A stretch of DNA of 64,000 bases from Lutibacter flavus (lineage in GTDB: Bacteria; Bacteroidota; Bacteroidia; Flavobacteriales; Flavobacteriaceae), in assembly GCF_900188355.1 (NCBI RefSeq), contig NZ_FZNX01000001.1:667754-731753 (forward strand). The letters run 5' to 3'. Shown one piece after another: positions 1 to 9,600 of this stretch; position 1 is the stretch's first letter; every line of letters starts with the position of its first letter. The translations under genes and the position numbers were made by a program. The notes beneath the pieces were generated by a model, which was given only the letters and a program-made list of their open reading frames with translations, ran no database searches and had not been told where the DNA came from.

Positions 1-1465
1 TATATAAAAATTCATTTTTACCATAAGTATTGCTAAAGTCAACATCCCATTCAGATACCTTTCCTTTTATTCCTACTGAAAATGATTTATCGGTTATAGC
101 TGAATTAATTTCTGGTAAAAAACCATTAATATAGGCAGGAGTATAAGTTCTACTTTGACTAGGTAATCTATAAAAACCAGCAGAGTTTCCAACTCTTGAA
201 CTAACACCAGCAAATGAGTAAAGTTCAGTTCCATCGTCATTTAACGGTAATGAAAAGTTTGCAAAGAATCGACCACCACGTAAAGCAGATTGACCAACTC
301 TCATGTTAAAATCACTTCTATCTAAACCTCTAGCAGCTAATTCTGAAGTAGTATTATCAGCTGATAAAATACTTTGTAATTCAGATTTTGTTGAAGACGG
401 GCTTAAACCTAAACCAGCAGCATTACCATATTGAATTACATCTGATACATCATCATCTAATAAATTAGATAAATCATATCCGGCATTATCAGCAAATCTT
501 TCAACAGTATTATAAAGATTGAAAATACCTCCTTCAAATTCTTTCATTCTACTATATGGATCTCTCACGTCAAAATCTCCAGTGAAATTTAAAAAGCCTC
601 CTTTATCTCCTAATTGTAAACCATAGTTAGCACTTACGTTTGTTGTGCTACCATCACTTCCTCCAGTTTGATCATTTGAATTTTCAGAGAAATATGCACC
701 AGAAGTTATATTCATAGTAAGTTCATTAGTGCTTCTTTTTAATACAATATTTATAACACCTGCAATAGCGTCAGAACCATATTGCGCTGCTGCACCATCA
801 CGTAAAACTTCAATACGCTCAATAGAAGCTGCAGGAATTGCATTTAAATCCGTACCTACGCTACCACGTCCAAAGGTTCCATTTACATTTATTAATGAAG
901 AAGTATGTCTTCTTTTTCCATTAATCAACACCAAAACTTGATCAGGACCTAAACCTCTTAATGAAGCAGGATCTATATGGTCTGTACCATCAGAAATCGT
1001 TTGGGTATTAGATGTAAAAGAAGGAGCCACATAATTTAAAATTTGATTTAAATTTACTTGTGGACCAGCTGTTATTAGTTCGGTTACATCAATAATATCA
1101 ACAGGAACTGCAGTATCTACAGCTGTCCTGTTTGGATTTCTTGAACCTACAACAACTACCTCATTTAAAGAAACTCCTGATATCATAATAACATCAAAAC
1201 TTAAAGTTCCATCCATTTGTAATTTTTTATCATTAAATCCTACATACGAAAAAATAAGATTTTCACTAGATTCTACCCTAATGTTGTAATTACCATCAAA
1301 ATCTGTTGTTGTTCCTCTTGATGTTCCTTCTATTGTTACCGAAACACCTGGCAGTGGTTGATTGTCAACATTGGTAACTGTACCTGTAACTTGATAAGAT
1401 TGGGCATAAATTCCCATTGTTAAAAGCGAAAATATCGCTAAAATTAATTGTCTTTTTTGTTTCAT
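1..1465 (-). CDS. TonB-dependent outer-membrane receptor, N-terminal part
   Basis: The gene starts at 1465 and runs off the left edge, leaving about 488 residues. A signal peptide (MKQKRQLILAIFSLLTMGIYAQ is the leader, cleaved after the AQ) is followed by a carboxypeptidase-regulatory-like domain (residues about 23-105, with PLPGVSVTIEGTSRGTTTDF). The TonB plug domain comes next (about 110-240), with VLINGKRRH and a segment rich in the usual IERIEVLRDGAAAQYG signature, then the first barrel strands. Such receptors import siderophores, glycans or peptides through the outer membrane with TonB energy. The substrate cannot be told because the barrel end and any SusD partner lie outside. It is divergent from a Crp/Fnr gene. 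Confidence 0.93.
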   Translation of the reverse strand, partial: MKQKRQLILAIFSLLTMGIYAQSYQVTGTVTNVDNQPLPGVSVTIEGTSRGTTTDFDGNYNIRVESSENLIFSYVGFNDKKLQMDGTLSFDVIMISGVSLNEVVVVGSRNPNRTAVDTAVPVDIIDVTELITAGPQVNLNQILNYVAPSFTSNTQTISDGTDHIDPASLRGLGPDQVLVLINGKRRHTSSLINVNGTFGRGSVGTDLNAIPAASIERIEVLRDGAAAQYGSDAIAGVINIVLKRSTNELTMNITSGAYFSENSNDQTGGSDGSTTNVSANYGLQLGDKGGFLNFTGDFDVRDPYSRMKEFEGGIFNLYNTVERFADNAGYDLSNLLDDDVSDVIQYGNAAGLGLSPSSTKSELQSILSADNTTSELAARGLDRSDFNMRVGQSALRGGRFFANFSLPLNDDGTELYSFAGVSSRVGNSAGFYRLPSQSRTYTPAYINGFLPEINSAITDKSFSVGIKGKVSEWDVDFSNTYGKNEFLY

Positions 1466-1522
1466 TTAAATTGATTTTATTTAGTTAATTCGCGTAATAT
1501 ATAACAAAAAGATAATATACGG

Positions 1523-1538
1523 TGTGATTAATTACACA
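1523..1538. promoter_or_regulatory. Candidate Crp/Fnr-type operator in the divergent intergenic region
   Basis: The 16 bases form TGTG-N8-CACA, the outer half-sites and spacing of the classical CRP/FNR palindrome. The site lies 58 bases upstream of the TonB receptor start and 108 bases upstream of the Crp/Fnr gene, so the neighbouring regulator could act on itself and on the receptor. The site is seen; its use is inferred. Confidence 0.45.
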
Positions 1539-1645
1539 TATTAATCATAAAATATAGAATTTATTTTCATTATTATAATTTGATATATATATATTGTAAG
1601 GTTGAATTAATATTTCGACCAACATTTAAATAATTTAAGGTAGAT

Positions 1646-2317
1646 ATGAGTAAAATTTGGTATTTAGAAAATGTTAATTTATTTAAAATTTTATGCCCGC
1701 ATAAATTTGCAGCTTATAAAGACTGCCATAATTTTACTCAATATTCAAAAAGTGATTATATTTATTTTGTAGAAGACGCTTCAACCAAAGTATTTTTAAT
1801 TGAAAAAGGAAAAGTAAAATTAGGTTATTATAATGAAGATGGGAGTGAAGTGGTTAAAGCAATTTTATGTAAAGGCGAGTTATTTGGTGAAAAAGCAATT
1901 TTAGGTGAAGAAAAACGAAATGAATTTGCTCAATCAATAGATAATTCCACATCAATTTGTCCGATAGGTGTTACAACGCTTCACGATTTAATGCGTGATA
2001 ATCAAACCTTTACTCTAAAAATATATAAGTTTATAAGTTTTAGAATTCAAAAATTAGAGCGCCGTTTACAAATTTTACTTTTTAAAGATGCTAAAACCAG
2101 ACTGTTGGATTTTTTAGATGAACTATGTGAAGATTATGGTATGTGTTGTGAAGAAACCGGTGGAATGAAAATTGAACATCCATATACTCAAAAAGATATC
2201 GCTAATTTAATTGGTACTTCAAGACCAACATTAAATCTTATTTTAAACGAGTTAAAACACGATGGAGTCATTGATTTTAATAGAAAAGCGATACTTTTAT
2301 TAAAAAAAACTGCATAG
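1646..2317 (+). CDS. Crp/Fnr family transcriptional regulator
   Basis: A 223-residue protein of normal length for the Crp/Fnr family. Residues about 15-135 form the cyclic-nucleotide-binding-like beta roll (KVFLIEKGKVKLGYYNEDG, then GELFGEKAILGEE). After the dimer helix, residues about 165-220 carry the winged helix-turn-helix (YTQKDIANLIGTSRPTLNLI). The cysteines in YGMCCEE sit in the hinge rather than at the N-terminus, so a classical Fnr iron-sulphur cluster is not indicated. It is divergent from the TonB receptor across a 180-base region with a CRP-like palindrome. The effector is unknown. Confidence 0.92.
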   Translation: MSKIWYLENVNLFKILCPHKFAAYKDCHNFTQYSKSDYIYFVEDASTKVFLIEKGKVKLGYYNEDGSEVVKAILCKGELFGEKAILGEEKRNEFAQSIDNSTSICPIGVTTLHDLMRDNQTFTLKIYKFISFRIQKLERRLQILLFKDAKTRLLDFLDELCEDYGMCCEETGGMKIEHPYTQKDIANLIGTSRPTLNLILNELKHDGVIDFNRKAILLLKKTA

Positions 2318-2388
2318 TGTTAGCTAGCTGACATTTTAAACTATTTTACTGAAATATATTTGTCATATAACTTTTAAAACAAATTATT

Positions 2389-3264
2389 ATGACAAGAATT
2401 TTCACATTAATTGCATTATTTACAATTGCATTTTCGGTTTCATTTTGTTCAGACGATGATGAACCAACAACAAAATATTTAACCTTAAACATTTCTGGAT
2501 TAGAAAATTTAGGAACAGATTATGTTTATGAAGGATGGATAATTGTAGGCGGAAATCCTATTTCTACTGGTAGATTTTCAGTAAATGATAGTGGAAATCT
2601 ATCTCAAACAAGTTTTACAATTGATATTGAAGATTTAGATGCTGCATCTACCTTTGTTTTAACAATTGAACCGGAAGTTGGAGATAACCCTGCTCCAAGT
2701 AAAGTTCATATTTTGGCAGGAGATTTTTCAGGTAATTCCGGACAACTTTCAATAGGACACGGAGCTGCTTTAGCAAATAATTTTTCAACAGCAAATGGAA
2801 AGTATATATTGGCTACTCCAACAAATGGAGCAGATAATGATGAGAATAGTGGAGTTTGGTTTTTAGATTTATCATCTGGAGCTCCAGCAGTAGGTTTAAG
2901 TTTACCAACGTTACCTGAAGGTTGGAAATACGAAGGATGGGTAGTTACAAGTGGAACACCTGTAACTTCTGGTAAATTTACATCAGTTGATGCAGTTGAT
3001 GAGTTTGATGGATTTAGTAGCACGATGGATGGTCCACCTTTTCCAGGAGAAGATTATTTAGTAAATGCACCTTCGGGATTAACATTTCCTGTCGATTTAT
3101 CTGGTGGAAAAGCAGTAATTTCTATAGAACCAGATCCGGATAATAGCCCAAATCCTTTTTTATTGAAGCCTTTAGTTGGAGACATTCCTGCAAATGCAGT
3201 AGATCATACTACATATGATTTAGGTCAAAATTTAAATTTTCCAACAGGTACAGTAAGTAGATAA
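2389..3264 (+). CDS. Outer-membrane lipoprotein with two RskA-like repeats
   Basis: A 291-residue lipoprotein. The signal peptide ends at a lipobox cysteine followed by SDDDE, matching the acidic export signal of surface-exposed Bacteroidota lipoproteins. The body holds two copies of a module with YEGWxxxxGxPxxxGxF: around residues 45-60 (YVYEGWIIVGGNPISTGRF) and around residues 184-198 (YEGWVVTSGTPVTSGKF). This module resembles the extracellular domain of anti-sigma-K (RskA) proteins, though there is no membrane helix or sigma-binding domain here. The function is unknown. A strong terminator follows. Confidence 0.75.
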   Translation: MTRIFTLIALFTIAFSVSFCSDDDEPTTKYLTLNISGLENLGTDYVYEGWIIVGGNPISTGRFSVNDSGNLSQTSFTIDIEDLDAASTFVLTIEPEVGDNPAPSKVHILAGDFSGNSGQLSIGHGAALANNFSTANGKYILATPTNGADNDENSGVWFLDLSSGAPAVGLSLPTLPEGWKYEGWVVTSGTPVTSGKFTSVDAVDEFDGFSSTMDGPPFPGEDYLVNAPSGLTFPVDLSGGKAVISIEPDPDNSPNPFLLKPLVGDIPANAVDHTTYDLGQNLNFPTGTVSR

Positions 3265-3305
3265 TTTTAATAAATCAACCCCTTTTAATTATATAGTTAA
3301 ATTAT

Positions 3306-3336
3306 AAAAGCTTCCTTTTTGGAGGCTTTTGTTTTA
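3306..3336 (+). terminator. Intrinsic terminator after the lipoprotein gene
   Basis: AAAAGCTTCC, a 5-base T loop and GGAGGCTTTT form a stem with one mismatch, followed by a T-rich tail, 42 bases after the lipoprotein stop codon. Confidence 0.8.
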
Positions 3337-3392
3337 TACAAATGTGTATATTTGATTTATTAAAAATTTGAAAACTAAAATTAAACAAAAGA

Positions 3393-4139
3393 ATGAAACT
3401 TTTAGAAAATAAAACTGCTTTAATAACTGGAGCTACTAGAGGAATTGGAAAAGGAATTGCAGAAGTTTTTGCAAAACAAGGTGCAAACGTAGCCTTTACT
3501 TATAGCTCATCTGTTGATGCCGCAAAAGCTTTAGAAAAAGAATTGGAAACTTATGGAGTTAAAGCAAAAGGATATCAATCTAATGCTGCTAATTATGATG
3601 CTGCTCAGGAGCTTGCAGCCGATGTGTTAAAGGAATTTGGAACCATTGATATATTAATTAACAATGCAGGAATTACAAAAGATAATTTATTAATGCGTAT
3701 TTCTGAAGATGATTTTGATAAAGTAATTGAAGTAAATTTAAAATCTGTTTTTAACTTAACAAAAGCGGTAATTAGACCAATGATGAAACAAAGAGCTGGT
3801 TCTATTATTAATATGAGTTCAGTTGTTGGATTAAAAGGAAATGCAGGTCAGTCTAATTATGCAGCTTCAAAAGCTGGTATTTTAGGTTTTTCAAAATCTG
3901 TTGCGTTGGAATTAGGTTCAAGAAATATTAGATGTAATGTTATTGCTCCTGGTTTTATTGAAACAGAAATGACAGCAAAATTACCTGAAGATACTGTAAA
4001 AGAATGGAGAAATTCAATTCCTTTAAAAAGAGGAGGAACACCTGAAGATATTGCAAATGCTTGTGTGTTTTTAGCTTCAGATATGAGTTCTTATATTACA
4101 GGACAAACATTAAGTGTTGATGGTGGAATGTTAACATAA
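3393..4139 (+). CDS. fabG: 3-oxoacyl-[acyl-carrier-protein] reductase
   Basis: A 248-residue short-chain dehydrogenase of typical FabG length. It reduces 3-oxoacyl-ACP with NADPH in fatty-acid elongation. The sequence shows the Rossmann glycine motif TGATRGIGKG near residue 13, NNAG near residue 90, the catalytic Ser in NMSSVVG and the YAASK dyad near residue 155. The C-terminal GQTLSVDGGM is the usual FabG ending. Other SDR substrates are possible, but the all-round match to FabG is strong. It has its own upstream region after a terminator and is followed 11 bases later by a membrane VWA gene. Confidence 0.93.
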   Translation: MKLLENKTALITGATRGIGKGIAEVFAKQGANVAFTYSSSVDAAKALEKELETYGVKAKGYQSNAANYDAAQELAADVLKEFGTIDILINNAGITKDNLLMRISEDDFDKVIEVNLKSVFNLTKAVIRPMMKQRAGSIINMSSVVGLKGNAGQSNYAASKAGILGFSKSVALELGSRNIRCNVIAPGFIETEMTAKLPEDTVKEWRNSIPLKRGGTPEDIANACVFLASDMSSYITGQTLSVDGGMLT

Positions 4140-4150
4140 AATATATAATA

Positions 4151-6178
4151 TTGGAATCAACAACATTATTATACATATTATTAGCTGTAATTGCAGCGAT
4201 AATTATTGCTGTATTTCAATATATTTTTAAAAATAAAGAGAGAAGCCAATTAAAATATTGGCTTTCTTTTTTACGCTTTTTAAGCATCTTTACAATTTTA
4301 TTATTGATTATTAATCCTTCAATTAAAAAAAAGGAAATTGAATTAATTAAGCCCAATTTATTAGTTGCAGTAGATATTTCAACTTCTATTAAATACAATT
4401 CACAAGATATTATTGTAGAGAATCTTATTGAAAAGTTAAAAACGGATAAAGAGTTAAATGATAAATATTCTATAAATTATTATGGTTTTGGGGATAATTT
4501 ATACAGTTTAGATTCTTTAAAGTTTAATAAAACTCAAACAAACTTATTTTCTCCATTTCAAGAATTATCAAATTTATACAAAACTGGAATAAATCCGGTA
4601 ATTCTAATTTCAGATGGGAATCAAACAATTGGAAGTAATATTGAGTTTGTAAATTATAAAAGCCCCGTTTTTCCATTTATTTTAGGGGATACAACTCAAT
4701 TAGAAGATATCTCTATTAACCAGTTGAATGTTAATAGGTTTACCTATATAAATAATAAGCTTCCTGTTGAGTTATTTGTTAATTATACAGGTGAAAAACC
4801 AGTTTCAAAAAGACTTTCTGTTTATTATAAAGGAAACAGAGTATATACCAAACAATTGAATTTTTCAAAAGAAGAAAATGTAAAAACGGAATCTTTTTAT
4901 TTAACTGCAACATTAAAAGGAACTCAATATTATTCGGCTTCAATAGAAGAATTAGAGAATGAAAAAAACACCTTAAACAACACTAAAAATTTTAGTATTA
5001 ATGTTATTGAAGAACAATCTAAAATTTTAATATTAACATCAATTATTCACCCTGATTTGGGGATGTTAAAAAAATCTATTGAAAGTAATAAACAACGATC
5101 TGTTAAAGTTACAAATATAACTGAATTTAAAGGTGATTTATCAGATTATCAGCTAGTTGTATTGTATCAGCCTAAAGACTCATTTGAACAAGTTTTTAAG
5201 GAGATTTCTACTAAGAAATTGAATTATTTTATTATTTCTGGATTGAGTACGGATTGGGAATTTTTAAATAAAATTCAAGATAATTTTTCAAAAAATGTAA
5301 TTTCACAATCAGAAGAATACCAACCAGTTTTTAATGTAAATTATGCCAGTTTTATAAGTAACGATATTGGTTTTTTAAATTTTGCTCCTTTAGAGGATTA
5401 TTTTGGAAATGTAACATTTTCAACTCCAGTTAATTCTTTATTATTTGAAAAAATAGAGACTATTGAAACTGATAGACCAATGTTGGCAACCTTTGAAAAT
5501 AACAATCAAAAAGGTGCCGTTTTACTAGGTGAAAATAGTTGGAGGTGGAGAATGAATAGTTTTTCTTCAACTAAAACCTTTGAACTATTTGATGGATTTA
5601 TTTCTAATATTATACAATATTTAGCTTCTAATAATAAAAACAATAGATTAAATGTAGTTGTTGATCATTTGTATTATGCAAATGAAACAATTCAAATTTC
5701 AGCGAGTTATTTAGATGAGAATTATAATTTTGATTCACGTGCAAAACTATGGTTAATAGTTAATAGTCAAGAAAATAATTCTATTAAAAAAATTCCTTTT
5801 GCACTAGTTAATAACAGGTTTAATACGGAACTTTCTAACATTTCTTCAGGTGAATATTTTTATACGGTATCAGTTGAAAACCAAGATAATAAATCATCAG
5901 GAAGTTTTAAGGTTTTACCGTTTGAAGTTGAGCAGCAATTTACAAATGCAAATGATGAACAATTAAAAATTGTAGCTTCAAAAACGAAAGGGAAAACTTA
6001 TTACAATCAACAAGAAACTAATTTAATTGATGATTTAAAAGCTGACAATCGTTTTAAAATTATTCAAAAAAGTAAGGTTATAGAAACCCCATTAATTAAC
6101 TGGAAATGGTTATTAGGTTTTATTATTTTATCGTTAAGTATAGAATGGTTTGTTCGTAAATATTTCGGTAAAATTTAA
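4151..6178 (+). CDS. Membrane-anchored VWA-like domain protein
   Basis: A 675-residue protein starting at a TTG codon 11 bases after fabG. Two membrane helices lie at about residues 6-27 and 36-56. A von Willebrand A-like domain follows, with VAVDISTSIKYN as a DxSxS metal-site motif near residue 73 and ILISDGNQTIG as the second MIDAS region. A long periplasmic beta-rich section follows and a last helix lies at 652-670 (WKWLLGFIILSLSIEWFV). The layout resembles BatA/BatB-like or VWA proteins with a C-terminal glutamine-amidotransferase-like fold, common in Bacteroidota. The exact role is unknown. Confidence 0.75.
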   Translation: MESTTLLYILLAVIAAIIIAVFQYIFKNKERSQLKYWLSFLRFLSIFTILLLIINPSIKKKEIELIKPNLLVAVDISTSIKYNSQDIIVENLIEKLKTDKELNDKYSINYYGFGDNLYSLDSLKFNKTQTNLFSPFQELSNLYKTGINPVILISDGNQTIGSNIEFVNYKSPVFPFILGDTTQLEDISINQLNVNRFTYINNKLPVELFVNYTGEKPVSKRLSVYYKGNRVYTKQLNFSKEENVKTESFYLTATLKGTQYYSASIEELENEKNTLNNTKNFSINVIEEQSKILILTSIIHPDLGMLKKSIESNKQRSVKVTNITEFKGDLSDYQLVVLYQPKDSFEQVFKEISTKKLNYFIISGLSTDWEFLNKIQDNFSKNVISQSEEYQPVFNVNYASFISNDIGFLNFAPLEDYFGNVTFSTPVNSLLFEKIETIETDRPMLATFENNNQKGAVLLGENSWRWRMNSFSSTKTFELFDGFISNIIQYLASNNKNNRLNVVVDHLYYANETIQISASYLDENYNFDSRAKLWLIVNSQENNSIKKIPFALVNNRFNTELSNISSGEYFYTVSVENQDNKSSGSFKVLPFEVEQQFTNANDEQLKIVASKTKGKTYYNQQETNLIDDLKADNRFKIIQKSKVIETPLINWKWLLGFIILSLSIEWFVRKYFGKI

Positions 6179-6213
6179 CAATTTGTAAATATTAAAATTT
6201 GTATTATTGTTTT

Positions 6214-6594
6214 GTGATAAAAATTACAACTATACTATTATCATTTGCCGTTCTAATTCAAAGTTTTAATTTTGATATTGGAGATATTAATAAGATACCA
6301 GTTCTTGTTGACCATTTTATGTGTCATATTGAAAGTGGCGATAGTATTAACGATTTTTTTTCTATGCATTATGGTGCTAAAACGGTTAATCACCAAAGCG
6401 ACCATAAAGAACATGAAAAACTACCTTTTAAGCATCAACATTTAGATTCACATTTTCAAGTAGTTTATATTTTATGTGAAAATAATAACCCGATTGAACT
6501 TAAAGAAACTATTTTAAACGATAATAATTTCACGTATAAAGAGCCTTTCTCTAAGTTATTTTCAGATAACTTATTTCAGCCACCACAAAAGTAA
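6214..6594 (+). CDS. Small His-rich exported protein before the metal-efflux pump
   Basis: About 126 residues from a GTG start at 6214, which places the hydrophobic leader (IKITTILLSFAVLIQSF) at the N-terminus; an in-frame TTG at 6199 is the alternative. The middle is rich in histidine (HQSDHKEHEK, then FKHQHLDSHF), which suggests metal binding. Genes of this size and character often precede CusA/CzcA pumps in Bacteroidota, and here the pump begins 79 bases downstream. A metal-sensing or scavenging role is inferred from context only. Confidence 0.7.
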   Translation: MIKITTILLSFAVLIQSFNFDIGDINKIPVLVDHFMCHIESGDSINDFFSMHYGAKTVNHQSDHKEHEKLPFKHQHLDSHFQVVYILCENNNPIELKETILNDNNFTYKEPFSKLFSDNLFQPPQK

Positions 6595-6673
6595 CATAGT
6601 TATATTATTTTATTATTAACTTTGAGTATCAAGTGATTGATATTCATATTTATACACTCTTTATAATTATGTT

Positions 6674-9600
6674 ATGCTACAAAAAATTATTAAAATAAGC
6701 ATTGATAATAAGCTTATAATACTTTTAATAACTGCAGCAATTTTTGGTTTTGGTTTATTTTCATTAACTCAAATTCCAATTGGTGCCGTACCAGATATTA
6801 CAAATAATCAGGTACAGGTTATTACAACATCAAGAAATTTATCAACGCAAGATGTTGAACAATTTATTACCTATCCAGTAGAATTAGAAATGGCAAATTT
6901 ACCTGGAGTTCAGGAAATCAGATCAATTTCAAAATTTGGATTGTCGGTTGTTACTATTGTATTTGACGATGCAATGGGAACTTATTTACCGAGACAATTA
7001 ATTGCGGAAAAAATTAAAACAGCTTCAGAAAAAATTCCTGAAGGATTTGGTTCCCCAGAAATGGGACCAATTACAACAGGTTTAGGTGAAATTTACCAAT
7101 ATATTTTAGATACCAAGCCAGGATTTAAAGATCGATATTCGCCTATGAAATTAAGAACCATACAGGATTGGGTGGTTAAACGGCAACTTTCAGGAATCCC
7201 TGGTGTTGTTGAAGTAAATACCTGGGGTGGATTTTTAAAGCAATATGAAGTCGCTCTAAATCCAGAGAAATTGAAATCGATGAATATTACTTCTGCCCAA
7301 ATTCTGGAAGCAATAGAAATGAATAACAGTGTTGCCGGTGGTGGTTATATTGAAAAAACGAATGAAAGTTTTTTTGTTAGAGGAGAAGGCTTGATAAAAT
7401 CTTTAGACGATATAGAAAACATTGTAATTAAGAACGTTGAAGGCGTTCCGGTTTTAATAAAACATGTTGCTGAAGTTAACTTTGGATTTGCAACAAGATT
7501 TGGGGCAATTACAGGAAATGGAGAAGGTGAGAAGGTATTGGGACAAGTAATGATGTTGAAGGATGGAGATTCAAATAAAGTAATTGAAGCAGTAAAAGAC
7601 CGTGTTGCAGAAATTCAAAAAACATTACCTGAAGGTGTTTTTATTAACGGCTTTTTAGAGCGAAGCGAATTAATTGGTAAAACAACATTTACAGTTGCAG
7701 AAAACTTAATTCTTGGAATTATAATCGTAATTTTTGTAGTTATTTTATTATTAGGAAGTTTTAGATCCGGATTGGTAGTAGCATCTGTAATTCCATTGTC
7801 CTTATTATTCACACTGTCAATGATGTATGTATTTGGAATAGATGCTAATTTAATGAGTTTGGGGGCAATTGATTTTGGTATTATTATAGATGGAGCAGTT
7901 ATTATTGTAGAATTTATTGCTTTTAAAATTACCGCAAATAGAAATGATTTAATGTTGCTTTCAAGTAATGAAAGGCAGAAAAGTATTGATGAGATAACTT
8001 ATAAAAGCAGTTCTAAAATGATGACATCTGCCATATTTGGGCAGCTAATAATTTTAATAGTTTTTATTCCTATACTATCTTTAAGTGGAGTTGAAGGAAA
8101 AATGTTTAAACCAATGGCAATGGCGTTTAGTTTTGCTTTAATTGGAGCCATGTTTTTATGTTTTACCTATGTTCCTGTTGTAGCATCCATATTTTTAAAG
8201 CCTGAAAAAGTTACTAAAAATAACGTTTCTAAACGTTTAATGAATTTCTTTTATAGCTTATATGAACCTGTAATTAGATGGGCTTTATATCATAAAAGAG
8301 TGGTAATCATTTCTTCAGCAGCTTTATTAATAGCAACGGTAGTATTATTTAGTAAAATGGGTGGTGAATTTATACCAACCTTAGATGAAGGGGATTTTGT
8401 AATTCAACCAGTTTTAAAAACTGGAACATCACTTTCAAAAACAACCGAAATTACTACTCAAATTGAGCAAATATTATTGGATAATTTCCCAGAGGTAGAT
8501 CAGGTAGTTTCTCGTATTGGAGCTGCAGAAGTTCCAACAGATCCAATGTCTATGGAAGAAAGTGATGTAATTATTAAATTAAAACCTAAAGGAGAATGGG
8601 TATCAGCAAAATCTAAAGATGAATTAGCAGATAAGTTTAAAGAAAAGTTATCGATTATTCCAGGAATTGATTTTGAGTTTACACAACCCATTGAAATGCG
8701 TTTTAATGAACTAATTACTGGTGTAAGAGCAGATGTAGCTGTAAAGATATTTGGAGATGATCTAAGTGTTTTAGCTAATGTGGCTGATGAAATTAAAAGT
8801 AAAATCTCAAATGTAGAAGGAGCGTCAGATATAATTGTTGAAAAAATTGATGGCTTACCTCAAATGACAGTTACTTATAATAGAAAAAAAGTAGCTCGCT
8901 ATGGATTAAATATTAAAGTTTTAAATGATATAGTTTCAATGGCATTTGCAGGAAACACTTTGGGTAATGTTTTCGAAGGTGAACGCAGATTTGATTTGGT
9001 AGTTCGTTTACATTCAGATTATAGAAAAAATATTGAAAACCTTAAAAATTTATATGTTGATACTCCACAAGGAATTAAAGTGCCATTGCACGAACTAGCA
9101 ACTATTGAATATACCAAAGGTCCGGCAAAAATATCCAGAGATGATACTAAAAGACGTATTGTTATTGGTGTAAATGTTAGAAACCGAGATATGGAATCTG
9201 TAGTTCAAGATGTTCAAAATATAATAGAAAGTCAGGTAAAATTACCTGTTGGATATACGGTTTCATATGGAGGTCAGTTTGAAAATTTAAATAGTGCAAA
9301 AGCGCGATTAAAAGTTGCTGTGCCAATTGCATTGTTATTAATATTTATACTCTTGCATTTTGCTTTTAAATCGATTAAAGATGCATTTATGATTTTCTCG
9401 GCAATTCCATTGTCTGCAGTAGGAGGAGTGTTGTTTTTATGGATAAGAGGATTGCCTTTTAGTATTTCGGCTGGGGTTGGATTTATTGCTTTGTTTGGTA
9501 TTGCTGTTTTAAATGGGATTGTACTTATTGAGCATTTAAAATCACTAAAAGAACAAGGAATGAAAGATGTTTATGAGCGAATTTTAGTGGGTACAAAAGA

